From Fidelibacterota bacterium (GTDB taxonomy: Bacteria; Fidelibacterota; UBA2242; JAFGTP01), in assembly GCA_021735285.1 (NCBI GenBank), contig JAIPHI010000109.1:1-9269 (forward strand): 9,269 nt of DNA, written 5' to 3'. The notes under the pieces are model-generated. The model was given only the letters and a program-made list of their open reading frames with translations, did no database searches and had not been told where the DNA came from. Below, piece after piece: positions 1-6,669 of the stretch (position 1 is its first letter; each line of letters opens with the position of its first letter). Made by a program: the position numbers and the translations under genes.

Positions 1-1888
1 CCACCAGGGTCACATTGTGGAAGTCTAAACCCTTCGCTATCATCTGAGTTCCTATCAGGACATCTATCTCTTCTCTATCAAAACTATTTAATATTTTTTT
101 CAATGCTCCCTTTGTACTGGTAGTATCCGCATCCATACGAGCAATAGTCAGCTCCGGTAAAATATTTTCCAGCAAGCTCTCTGCTTTTTGGGTTCCGAAG
201 CCAGGATAAATTAATTCCTCACTTTCACATTCGGGACATTGCCCAGGAACTCCCTGCTTATAATTACAATAATGACAAACAAGACTCTCACTGGTTTGGT
301 GATAGGTTAGTGTCACATCACAATTGCGACAACGGGGAGACCAGCCGCAATTCGAACATAATAGAAAATTAGAGTAGCCTCTTCTATTTTGGAGTAAAAG
401 TACTTGCTCGCCTTTTTCAGTTTTATCCTGAATTTTCTTCAGTAAAAAATCAGAATAGAGATTATCCGGTTTTTTACCCGATTTCCAGGCCTTTTTCAAA
501 TCTATAATATGCATTTCAGGATATTTTGCACTCGAATATCTTTGCTTCATTTCCAGTAAATTAAACTTATTTATAGCAGCATTAAAATGGCTTTCTATGC
601 TGGGGGTAGCAGAGCCAAGAAGGACAGGAGCCTTACTTTTTTGGCCTCGAATCAGTGCCGCATCACGAGCATGGTAACGAGGTTCCGCACCATTTTGCTT
701 AAAAGAGGAATCATGTTCTTCATCCAGGATGATCAAGCCCAATTCCTGTAATGGGAGAAACAAAGCACTTCTCGCACCAATAACAACTGATATGTCTCTA
801 TTTAATATCATTCTCCATATTTTAGAGCGATAACTTTGCTTAAGGTTACTATGCCAGATTGCTATTTCATCTCCAAAGGCACCCTTAAATCTGGAAGCCA
901 GGTGCGTAGTCAGAGTGATCTCAGGCACCAACACCAGAGCACTTTTATCATCTTGAAGAGCCGCTTCGATCAGCTTAATATAGACTTCAGTTTTACCACT
1001 ACCTGTAACTCCATGTAGTAAAAAAGGTGCAAATTTGTTTGCATGCAGAGGCTCACTAACAGCATCAAAAACCTCCTGCTGTTCCCGGTTGAGCAGGACT
1101 TGTTTTTTTCTCTCCTGAAAACCATGCCACATTCTATCAATTGTCACGTCCTCAACTTCAATGTCTATCAAGCCCTTCTCATGTAAAGCATTAATTGAAT
1201 ATCGGGAGAAATTATCAATATCATCCTCTTTGATAAATCCATTTTTTTTCAGATATTCAATAATCCGAAATTGCTCTTTAGCATTCTTTTGGATATCTGC
1301 AGGGCCTTCTTTTTTATATTTATCAGAAAGGCGAATAGTACGTCTGGTTATATTTTTCGTGTTTTTCTCTTTAAAATGTACTTTCTCCTGGACATAATTT
1401 TTGTTTTTTAGGTAATCTAAGCCTCGCGCAAGATACTCTCTTTTAAAATCTTTCCGCAGAGTTTGATAACGTAAACCTGTGCTACTCAGAAGTCTCTCAT
1501 ATATATCTTGATACTTATCTGGCTTAGCAGCGGTATTCCGGATCACTAACTCTCGCGAACGTTTTATACGATACTCTTTTGGTATAGTTGTTTTTAACAA
1601 TTTCCCCAGGGGTGTCAAATAATAATTTGCTACAACTTTCAGAAAAGCCAACAATTCAGGAGGGAAAAATGGCTCTTTATCAAGGACTTCATAGATTGGT
1701 TTGGCTTCAAATCCCTGCGGTTCATCAGCATTAGGATTGATCACAAAACCGATCGTCTCCTTGCTTCTCAGCGGCACTACTATCCGCTGCCCAATTTCCA
1801 ACGAAGTTTCTATATAAGCTGGCACTTTGTAGGTAAAACTCCGCCACAATGGTCTGGGAAATACTATATCAATATATTCATTTTGCAT
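1..1888 (-). CDS. priA: Primosomal protein N' / replication restart helicase PriA, C-terminus cut by window edge
   Basis: PriA is a 3'-5' superfamily 2 DNA helicase that recognises stalled forks and D-loops and loads the replicative helicase. The 629 codons in the window read without a stop or frameshift. Residues 1-105 fit the 3' DNA-binding domain and about 110-250 the variable winged-helix region. The helicase core follows: Walker A GVTGSGKT at 293-300, VPEITLT at 321-327, DEEHD at 389-393, and LGSATPS at 424-430. Eight cysteines (511, 514, 520, 523, 538, 541, 551, 554) form the paired zinc sites typical of PriA. GFGTQ is at 563-567 and GTQMIAKG at 613-620. By comparison with family lengths of 730-800 residues, roughly 100-180 residues are missing, including the last helicase motif. 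The ATG at 1888 is the first start after an in-frame TAG and begins the usual N-terminal strand, but it has no good Shine-Dalgarno sequence. It is separated from the upstream operon by a terminator. Confidence 0.97.
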   Translation of the reverse strand, partial: MQNEYIDIVFPRPLWRSFTYKVPAYIETSLEIGQRIVVPLRSKETIGFVINPNADEPQGFEAKPIYEVLDKEPFFPPELLAFLKVVANYYLTPLGKLLKTTIPKEYRIKRSRELVIRNTAAKPDKYQDIYERLLSSTGLRYQTLRKDFKREYLARGLDYLKNKNYVQEKVHFKEKNTKNITRRTIRLSDKYKKEGPADIQKNAKEQFRIIEYLKKNGFIKEDDIDNFSRYSINALHEKGLIDIEVEDVTIDRMWHGFQERKKQVLLNREQQEVFDAVSEPLHANKFAPFLLHGVTGSGKTEVYIKLIEAALQDDKSALVLVPEITLTTHLASRFKGAFGDEIAIWHSNLKQSYRSKIWRMILNRDISVVIGARSALFLPLQELGLIILDEEHDSSFKQNGAEPRYHARDAALIRGQKSKAPVLLGSATPSIESHFNAAINKFNLLEMKQRYSSAKYPEMHIIDLKKAWKSGKKPDNLYSDFLLKKIQDKTEKGEQVLLLQNRRGYSNFLLCSNCGWSPRCRNCDVTLTYHQTSESLVCHYCNYKQGVPGQCPECESEELIYPGFGTQKAESLLENILPELTIARMDADTTSTKGALKKILNSFDREEIDVLIGTQMIAKGLDFHNVTLV

Positions 1889-2140
1889 ATATTCTAATCA
1901 ATGCTTATTTTAATTCTATTGTTAAATTAAAGTTCTTGAAAATTATGAATAATCGAAACCAAAAAATTAATTTATTACTATTCTTTCATAGAGCTACAAT
2001 ATCTCCCAAAATAATTGGCTTTTTTAGAACGATCCAGCAGTGTTGATTAATGGATTGAAACAGATCTCTACCACGATAGATTGTAGTATTATTCTCAATA
2101 TTATCATTATTTTAGCATCATGTTTTGCTTTGGTGACTAA

Positions 2141-2193
2141 GGTATTAGAGTCTGCTGCAGCATACTACCCTTTTAATATGATCAGATAATACC
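2141..2193. repeat. Imperfect inverted repeat (hairpin) in the priA leader region
   Basis: GGTATTA plus TCTG on the left arm (2141-2147 and 2151-2154) pair exactly with CAGATAATACC on the right arm (2183-2193), leaving a three-base GAG bulge and a 28-base loop. Neither side is followed by a clear T-tract, so it is a poor terminator. It could be a leader-RNA structure or a protein-binding site, or it could be chance in AT-rich DNA. Confidence 0.35.
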
Positions 2194-2200
2194 TTTACAA
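2173..2200 (-). promoter_or_regulatory. Weak sigma70-like promoter candidate for priA
   Basis: On the minus strand TTGTAA (2200-2195) and TATTAA (2178-2173) are separated by 16 bases, each matching the consensus at four of six positions. The pair overlaps the hairpin at 2141-2193. The implied leader to the priA start is nearly 290 bases, and AT-rich DNA yields such matches by chance, so this is only a candidate. Confidence 0.2.
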
Positions 2201-2289
2201 ATTCTATAACCTTCCAGTCAGCCACATTTTAAAGACTCACACGTTTCAAAATTATAAATACTAAAAACCTTCTGAAATCTAGCGCCTCT

Positions 2290-2336
2290 AAAATAAAAAA
2301 TCAGCAGAGAGAAGTATAAATTCACCCTCTGCTGAT
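2290..2336 (-). terminator. Rho-independent terminator after rplI
   Basis: A perfect 10-base stem, ATCAGCAGAG pairing with CTCTGCTGAT (2336-2327 and 2309-2300), encloses a 17-base loop. On the minus strand it is followed directly by TTTTTTATTT. It lies 31 bases after the rplI stop codon, so it ends the long ribosomal-protein operon. The T-tract is on the minus strand only, so it is not bidirectional. Confidence 0.9.
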
Positions 2337-2367
2337 CTAAACAATAAAAAATCAATCCCAAAATATA

Positions 2368-2811
2368 TTAAGACTTTATAACCCAGACTTTTACTTCGGT
2401 GTTAATCCCGGCATCTAAATTAACTGGCACCTCATAGATCCCCAGGGATCTAATTGGCTCCTCCAATTTTATATTAGATTTGGGAACTTCATAACCTTTT
2501 TCTTTCATTTGCTCAGCAATATCATTTTTAGTTACCGAACCGAAAACCTGGTCTTTTTCTCCAACCTTGACTGGAATTGTAATGGAAAGAGATTTGATCT
2601 TTTCAGCCAACTCTTTGGCCTTTTTTAATTTTCTTTCTTTGCGGATATTTCTCTGTCTCTTTATCTCCCTGAATCTTTTAATATTAGATTCAGTCGATTT
2701 TAATGCAAATCCCTGCGGGATAAGATAATTCCTTGCATAGCCGTCAGCGACTTCAATTTTATCACCGGCTTTACCCAGTTTTTCTTTATCTTTTAATAAT
2801 ATAATCTCCAA
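2368..2811 (-). CDS. rplI: 50S ribosomal protein L9
   Basis: L9 binds 23S rRNA near the base of the L1 stalk and helps maintain reading frame. The protein has 147 residues, the normal family length. The N-terminal rRNA-binding domain (1-52) carries the signature GYARNYLIP at 24-32. A lysine/arginine-rich connecting helix follows (about 41-74), then the C-terminal domain with VFGSVTKNDIA at 90-100. The start is TTG. I accept it because GGAGG lies six bases upstream and the sequence MEIILLKD matches the family N-terminus. It is the last gene of the operon, 28 bases after rpsR, with a strong terminator downstream. In many bacteria dnaB follows rplI; here the next gene is priA in a separate unit. 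Confidence 0.97.
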   Translation of the reverse strand: MEIILLKDKEKLGKAGDKIEVADGYARNYLIPQGFALKSTESNIKRFREIKRQRNIRKERKLKKAKELAEKIKSLSITIPVKVGEKDQVFGSVTKNDIAEQMKEKGYEVPKSNIKLEEPIRSLGIYEVPVNLDAGINTEVKVWVIKS

Positions 2812-2817
2812 GGTTAA

Positions 2818-2822
2818 CCTCC
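2818..2822 (-). promoter_or_regulatory. Ribosome-binding site of rplI
   Basis: GGAGG on the minus strand, six bases before the TTG start. It supports TTG at 2811 as the real start of L9. Confidence 0.8.
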
Positions 2823-2839
2823 AATCCTAATTTTTGTAA

Positions 2840-3064
2840 TTACTCATCAAGAACATTGTATTGATAAGGCAGTAAAGCAATATTTCGCGCCCGGTTAATT
2901 GCCGTTACCAGACGTCTTTGGTGTTTTGCACAGGTCCCTGTTGTTCTTCTAGGAATTATTTTTCCCTGTTCTGTAATAAACTTACGCAAGGTCTTAGGTT
3001 TTTTATATGAAATTTTCATGCGTGGGCTCTCACAAAACTTACATATTTTTTTTGTTCTTATCAT
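2840..3064 (-). CDS. rpsR: 30S ribosomal protein S18, zinc-binding (C+) form
   Basis: S18 sits on the platform of the small subunit as a heterodimer with S6, whose gene lies 15 bases upstream. The 74-residue length is normal. The hallmark region is present: LRKFITEQGKIIPRRTTG at about 26-43, followed by CAKHQRRL and the basic helix AINRARNIALLPY. Cys8, Cys11, Cys45 and His48 form the expected four-ligand zinc set of the C+ type, so this is probably the zinc-dependent version rather than the zinc-free paralogue made under zinc limitation in some bacteria. The ATG start has AGAGGA six bases upstream. No ssb gene lies between rpsF and rpsR. Confidence 0.97.
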   Translation of the reverse strand: MIRTKKICKFCESPRMKISYKKPKTLRKFITEQGKIIPRRTTGTCAKHQRRLVTAINRARNIALLPYQYNVLDE

Positions 3065-3079
3065 TATTGATCCTCTTAA

Positions 3080-3394
3080 CTATTGATTCTCTTTTTCAAC
3101 TGCTTGTTCATCCAACCTAACAGTTAGATATGATAGAATTCCCTCTGTATATTTCATCCAGCTTTCCAGTTCAGAAACATAGTCACTATTTTCTGTTTCA
3201 ACTTTAATTAGCACATAGTTACCATATTTTTCACCATCAATCCGATAAGCCAGCTTACGTTTTCCCCAATCGTTGGTAGTTAAAATATTCGCATCCAGCT
3301 TCTTTACCTGTTTTTCAACTGAATCGATAAGATAAGAAATCTTATCCTGTTTGTAATCTGAGCTGATTATAAATAAAGTCTCATAATACCTCAC
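3080..3394 (-). CDS. rpsF: 30S ribosomal protein S6
   Basis: S6 binds 16S rRNA together with S18. The protein is 104 residues, within the normal range. The first strand MRYYETLFII, the block DWGKRKLAYRI at about 42-52, and YGNYVLIKVE are classic S6 features, and the chain ends in a short charged tail. The start is GTG, supported by AAGGAG eight bases upstream. That Shine-Dalgarno sequence lies in the last codons of pth, and only two bases separate the two genes, so translation of rpsF is probably coupled to pth. In several bacteria the S6-S18 complex represses its own operon through a leader RNA. I do not see a leader motif I can name here. Confidence 0.97.
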   Translation of the reverse strand: MRYYETLFIISSDYKQDKISYLIDSVEKQVKKLDANILTTNDWGKRKLAYRIDGEKYGNYVLIKVETENSDYVSELESWMKYTEGILSYLTVRLDEQAVEKENQ

Positions 3395-3396
3395 TA

Positions 3397-4029
3397 TTAA
3401 AGCTCCTTATTTTTATTTCTAACAGTTTTTTGATTATAATCGATACCATTATATTTACTCATTAACTCATCTATAGAATTATTGCAGAAATCAATAATTG
3501 CCTCGACGGCACCATCAGTTACCTTCTTCTTTAAATCTTTTTCTGTTTTTGAAAATTTTTGCAAAACAAAATCTTCTGAATTCAAATCACCCTGCGGTCC
3601 TATTCCTAACTTTAAACGGGCAAACCCATCTGTACCCAGGCTGCGGATGATAGACCGCATTCCTTTGTGACCACCGGCCGACCCCGAAGGGCGAATCCGT
3701 ACTCTACCGAGATCCAGATCAATATCATCGTATATAATCAATAGGTCTTTGATATTTGCGCCTAATTTTTCAAGCAACTTTTTTATTTTGGGCCCTGATG
3801 TGTTCATATATGAGATTGGTTTCCCCAGTACAGCTTGAGTCTCAAGTTTTTTCCTCAAATAAGACGAACGTTTACTTCTACTAATCCAGGCTGTTGTGTT
3901 CATTCTATCATAATTAAGATTATATTTTTCATTAAATCTGTCAATCACATCAAATCCAAAATTATGTCTTGTTCCGGCATATTTTTCTACACCGTTGCCA
4001 AGACCTACTATTAATTTCTGCTTTTTCAT
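3397..4029 (-). CDS. pth: Peptidyl-tRNA hydrolase (Pth)
   Basis: Pth frees tRNA from peptidyl-tRNAs that drop off the ribosome. The protein has 210 residues, slightly above the usual 185-200 because of a basic C-terminal tail. Catalytic His22 lies in TRHNFGF (20-26). Other active-site residues are Asn12, Asn76 in YMNTSG and Asp101 in YDDIDLDLG. The glycine-rich loop AGGHKGMRSI is at 118-127. The usual GNPG near the N-terminus reads GNGV (11-14), so the conserved proline is missing. The ATG lies 23 bases after the rplY stop, with no clear Shine-Dalgarno sequence in the AT-rich gap. Re-initiation from rplY may help. The rplY-pth pairing is common across bacteria. Confidence 0.96.
   Translation of the reverse strand: MKKQKLIVGLGNGVEKYAGTRHNFGFDVIDRFNEKYNLNYDRMNTTAWISRSKRSSYLRKKLETQAVLGKPISYMNTSGPKIKKLLEKLGANIKDLLIIYDDIDLDLGRVRIRPSGSAGGHKGMRSIIRSLGTDGFARLKLGIGPQGDLNSEDFVLQKFSKTEKDLKKKVTDGAVEAIIDFCNNSIDELMSKYNGIDYNQKTVRNKNKEL
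3403..3408 (-). promoter_or_regulatory. Ribosome-binding site of rpsF inside the end of pth
   Basis: AAGGAG on the minus strand, eight bases before the GTG start. It is formed by the codons for the last residues (Lys-Glu) of pth, which favours GTG at 3394 and translational coupling. Confidence 0.8.
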
Positions 4030-4052
4030 TTATATAATGTAATTTAATCAAT

Positions 4053-4751
4053 CTATTCTTGTTTCTCTTCTTCTTCGGTCTCACCCTCTTCTTCACCTTC
4101 TTCGGCTTCTTCGCCTTCTTCAAGCTCTTCACCTTCTTCGAGTTCTTCACCTTCTTCAAGGGCTTCAAGTTCTTCAGCAGCTTCCAGAACTTCTTCAGTT
4201 GTAACAACCTCAGTAGGTTCAACAACAGAAACAATCGAGATAGACTCATCGTCTAATACTTTGATCTCTTCCAGTTCTAAATCTCCCACAGCTATTGATT
4301 CTCCTGTTCCCAGCTCTTCCACATTTACTGTAATACTATTTGGTATATCTTTGGCCTGAGCCTGGACTGTTAAATGCCATTTAGTCTGATGTAGCACACC
4401 TCCCTCAGCAACCCCAATAGATTCTCCTTCGGTGATCACAGGAACCTGAATTTTTATAACCTCATCCAGATCAATCCCCATAAAATCGACATGCTGAGCC
4501 TCGTCTGTTACCGGATGCCATTGGATCTCTCGAATCACCGCATTTTTTACATCACCCTCAATATCAAGATCATAAATTAAAGAATCGCCGTGCAAACTTT
4601 TCATGAAACTAATTTTACCTAGCGAAATCGGAAATGACTCCCCACCTTTTTTGTAATAAACTGCCGGGATTTTGTTATTTCTCCTGATCTTTTTTGTGTG
4701 ACTATGCTTTAGATTCGTGCGCTTTTCTGCTTTTATTTTATTATAAGCCAT
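4053..4751 (-). CDS. rplY: 50S ribosomal protein L25 (long, CTC/TL5 type) with acidic tail
   Basis: L25 binds 5S rRNA in the central protuberance. The product has 232 residues and is the long two-domain form. The N-terminal 5S-binding domain (1 to about 92) includes RRNNKIPAVYY (23-33) and the signature VIREIQWHPVTDEAQHVDF (72-90). The C-terminal TL5/CTC domain spans about 95-183. Residues 186-232 form a low-complexity tail in which about 29 of 47 residues are glutamate, partly made of four EEGEE-type hexads encoded by an 18-base tandem repeat. Acidic extensions occur in long L25 proteins, but this one is notably regular. The ATG has AAGGAG six bases upstream. The gene sits 23 bases after prs and 23 before pth. 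Confidence 0.96.
   Translation of the reverse strand: MAYNKIKAEKRTNLKHSHTKKIRRNNKIPAVYYKKGGESFPISLGKISFMKSLHGDSLIYDLDIEGDVKNAVIREIQWHPVTDEAQHVDFMGIDLDEVIKIQVPVITEGESIGVAEGGVLHQTKWHLTVQAQAKDIPNSITVNVEELGTGESIAVGDLELEEIKVLDDESISIVSVVEPTEVVTTEEVLEAAEELEALEEGEELEEGEELEEGEEAEEGEEEGETEEEEKQE
4086..4157 (-). repeat. Four tandem 18-base units encoding the acidic tail of L25
   Basis: Four consecutive 18-base units of the form GAAGAAGGTGAAGAANNN lie at 4157-4140, 4139-4122, 4121-4104 and 4103-4086. They encode EEGEEL, EEGEEL, EEGEEA and EEGEEE. The units are in frame, so gain or loss of copies would change tail length without breaking the gene. They differ at third codon positions and in the final codon. 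Confidence 0.85.
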
Positions 4752-4774
4752 TAATCACTCCTTATTATAGTCTT

Positions 4775-5725
4775 TCATTTATATTTGAAATCAAATATTT
4801 TACTAATTGATTCTTCATTGTGAATCCTCATGATTGCATCCGCCAATAATTGAGCCGCTGATGCAATTTCCAGCTTAGAGAACCTTTTCTCTTCAGGAAT
4901 GTCGACTGAATTTGAAACAATAACCTTATCAATTGGCGAATCCATAATTTGCTCTACACAGTCACCCGAGAAAAGCCCATGCGTAGCAACCACAGTAATG
5001 GATTTACAACCTCTTTTCTTTATTAATTTTGACACTTCAGTCACAGTTCCGCCTGTATCGATCATATCATCGACGATTAGAACATGCTCAAAATCAGTTT
5101 CACCGATTATATGGACAACTTCAGCCCTATTGTGTTTTGGCCGGCGCTTATCAACAATTGCCATAGGTAAATTTAATACTTTAGCATAAGATCGTGAAAA
5201 TTTGACTCCCCCTATATCAGGTGAAACCATTGTGTAATCTTTGCCTGCTATTAATTTTTTAAGCCTGTCAACAAAAATTGGTTTAGCATACAAATGATCA
5301 AAAGGGATATTCGCAAAGCCCTGGATTTGCGAAGAGTGTAAATCCATAGTCAGAATTCTATTAGCGCCTGAACTGACAATGGCATCCATAAATACACGCG
5401 AAGAAATTGGCACCCTGGGTTGATCTTTTCTATCCTGACGAGCATATCCAAAATAGGGAATTACGGCTGTGATCCTTTTGGCGGAAGCACGCCTGGCGGC
5501 ATCAATCATTAATAACAACTCAATAATATTATCAGAGGGCGGATTGGTGGGTTGTACAATAAATACATCTGCACCGCGAATATTATTTTGAAATCTAAGC
5601 CAGATCTCACCATCAGAAAAATCTCTAAAATCAATTTTCCCTTCCGGATAACTCAAATGGCTATTGATTTCTTCTGTGAGTTTAGGATTTGAACGACCTG
5701 AAAAAACTTTTACTTTACTATACAT
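4775..5725 (-). CDS. prs: Ribose-phosphate pyrophosphokinase (PRPP synthetase), class I
   Basis: This cytoplasmic enzyme makes PRPP from ribose 5-phosphate and ATP for nucleotide, histidine, tryptophan and NAD synthesis. It has 316 residues, the usual length. Key motifs are FSDGE at 36-40, the ATP-binding YARQDRK at 94-100, and metal-binding His130 in DLHSSQIQGF. The catalytic loop begins at about 192 (DKRRPKHNRAEV), and the ribose-phosphate-binding VDDMIDTGGT is at 218-227. All expected catalytic residues that I can place are present. The ATG at 5725 follows an in-frame TAA, so no longer form is possible. It lacks a strong Shine-Dalgarno sequence. The gene lies 31 bases after the tRNA and 23 before rplY. 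The ispE, tRNA-Gln, prs, rplY order recurs in several bacterial groups. Confidence 0.98.
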   Translation of the reverse strand: MYSKVKVFSGRSNPKLTEEINSHLSYPEGKIDFRDFSDGEIWLRFQNNIRGADVFIVQPTNPPSDNIIELLLMIDAARRASAKRITAVIPYFGYARQDRKDQPRVPISSRVFMDAIVSSGANRILTMDLHSSQIQGFANIPFDHLYAKPIFVDRLKKLIAGKDYTMVSPDIGGVKFSRSYAKVLNLPMAIVDKRRPKHNRAEVVHIIGETDFEHVLIVDDMIDTGGTVTEVSKLIKKRGCKSITVVATHGLFSGDCVEQIMDSPIDKVIVSNSVDIPEEKRFSKLEIASAAQLLADAIMRIHNEESISKIFDFKYK

Positions 5726-5756
5726 TTCACATAACCATTAACTTTTAAAATAAAAA

Positions 5757-5830
5757 TGGCTCGGGGACCAGGATTCGAACCTGGATCGATGGGACCAAAA
5801 CCCATTGTCCTGCCATTGGACGATCCCCGA
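5757..5830 (-). tRNA. tRNA-Gln, anticodon UUG
   Basis: The 7-base acceptor stem TCGGGGA/TCCCCGA pairs perfectly (5830-5824 with 5767-5761). The anticodon stem ATGGG/CCCAT encloses the loop TTTTGGT, giving anticodon TTG for glutamine. The T arm has the GTTCGAATC loop flanked by CAG/CTG pairs. The discriminator is G, as expected for tRNA-Gln, and the CCA end is encoded. The gene starts 5 bases after the ispE stop and is followed by prs 31 bases later, so it must be cut out of an mRNA or read from an internal promoter I cannot see. A T-rich tract follows the CCA. Confidence 0.97.
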
Positions 5831-5835
5831 ACACT

Positions 5836-6669
5836 CTAATTTATCATAGGATTAGTTACAACTGTGACATACTCGACCGCTCTAACGATCGGCATTAGAT
5901 TAGCATCTTTGTGAAATGCTCCAATCACAGTCGAACCACTTCCCGACAAACCAGCGTATTCTGCCCCACCTAGCAGTAGAATTCGCTTCATATCGCTGAT
6001 TTCTGGATATGATTGGATTACGATATCTTCAAATTGATTTTCAAAAAACTTCCATTTAGGCTTTTTACCTAAAATTAAGCGGTCAAAGTTAAATTTATCT
6101 TTCTTATTTGTCAAGCTGAATTTTTTATAGGCCCATTGTGTCGATATATTAAACTCCGGGATCAGGCATAATATTTTAAAATCAGGCTTGAGTTTGATCG
6201 GGTGCAAAATATCGCCTATGCCTTCACCAATTTGAGTACCACCTCTGATAAAAAAAGGAACATCAGCACCAATAGTGCGGGCTATTTTCTGTAATTTCTG
6301 GTCTGGAAACTGTAAATCCCAGAATTCATTTAAATATTTTATTACTGTTGCTGCATTGGAACTGCCGCCACCAAGTCCGGCTCCGACCGGAATATTTTTA
6401 TCAAGGTAAATTTTACAATTCCTTTTAGAATTAGTAAACTCCCGCATCTTAAAATAAGCTTTCACACATAGATTGTTTTTATTGTCAGGTAATTCGGGAT
6501 GCGCTGTAGAAAATGAAAACTGCTCCGCTTCCTCAAATATTATCTCATCATGGAGATCGACTTCTTGAAAAAGCGTGCTAATTGTATGATATCCATCCTC
6601 TCTTTTGCCTGTTATCCTGAGAGCCAAATTGACTTTAGCATTGGACTTTAGGATGGTCTTCTCAGGCAT
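5836..6669 (-). CDS. ispE: 4-diphosphocytidyl-2-C-methyl-D-erythritol kinase
   Basis: IspE phosphorylates CDP-ME with ATP in the MEP isoprenoid pathway, between the steps catalysed by IspD and IspF. The 277-residue protein is a GHMP kinase. Lys12 lies in the substrate motif NAKVNLAL (10-17), followed by DGYHTISTLF. The phosphate-binding loop VGAGLGGGSSNAA is at 95-107, Asp136 in GADVPFF is the catalytic base, and the C-terminal GHMP motif AGLSGSGST is at 239-247. I chose ATG at 6669, not an upstream start at 6696, because a perfect AGGAGG lies nine bases before it and MPEKTILKSNAKVNL fits the family N-terminus. The start overlaps the gltX stop by eight bases. The tRNA-Gln gene follows after five bases. 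Confidence 0.97.
   Translation of the reverse strand: MPEKTILKSNAKVNLALRITGKREDGYHTISTLFQEVDLHDEIIFEEAEQFSFSTAHPELPDNKNNLCVKAYFKMREFTNSKRNCKIYLDKNIPVGAGLGGGSSNAATVIKYLNEFWDLQFPDQKLQKIARTIGADVPFFIRGGTQIGEGIGDILHPIKLKPDFKILCLIPEFNISTQWAYKKFSLTNKKDKFNFDRLILGKKPKWKFFENQFEDIVIQSYPEISDMKRILLLGGAEYAGLSGSGSTVIGAFHKDANLMPIVRAVEYVTVVTNPMIN

Larger units (their letters stand above)
1889..2289. other. Gene-less stretch upstream of priA
   Basis: About 400 bases of very AT-rich DNA between the rplI terminator and the priA start. I find no convincing coding region on either strand. It should hold the priA promoter and leader, since the terminator at its right edge ends the preceding operon. It contains one imperfect hairpin (2141-2193) and a weak promoter-like pair, given separately. 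A 41-codon stop-to-stop stretch on the minus strand (about 1988-2110) looks slightly protein-like but has no start codon near its beginning and no ribosome-binding site. Confidence 0.6.

Noticed and set aside
836..1397. Plus-strand open frames of 60 and 78 codons opposite priA
   Set aside because: They are antisense to a continuous, motif-rich priA reading frame and show no independent signals.
1849..2046. A 65-codon plus-strand open frame across the priA start
   Set aside because: It overlaps the priA 5' end in antisense, has no Shine-Dalgarno sequence or recognisable domain, and lies in AT-rich DNA.
1988..2110. A 41-codon stop-to-stop stretch on the minus strand with a faintly protein-like sequence
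   Set aside because: It has no start codon near its beginning, no ribosome-binding site and no family I recognise. It could be a gene remnant, but the evidence is too thin to call a pseudogene.
3962..4249. A 95-codon minus-strand open frame, very rich in lysine, overlapping the end of rplY and the start of pth
   Set aside because: It is the alternative reading of the GAA-rich repeat that encodes the L25 acidic tail (GAAGAA read as AAGAAG). It has no ribosome-binding site of its own that I can see, and it overlaps two well-supported genes.
4059..4256. A phenylalanine-rich plus-strand open frame that could be taken for a membrane peptide
   Set aside because: It is the antisense reading of the same GAA repeat (TTC codons). 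Low complexity explains the composition.
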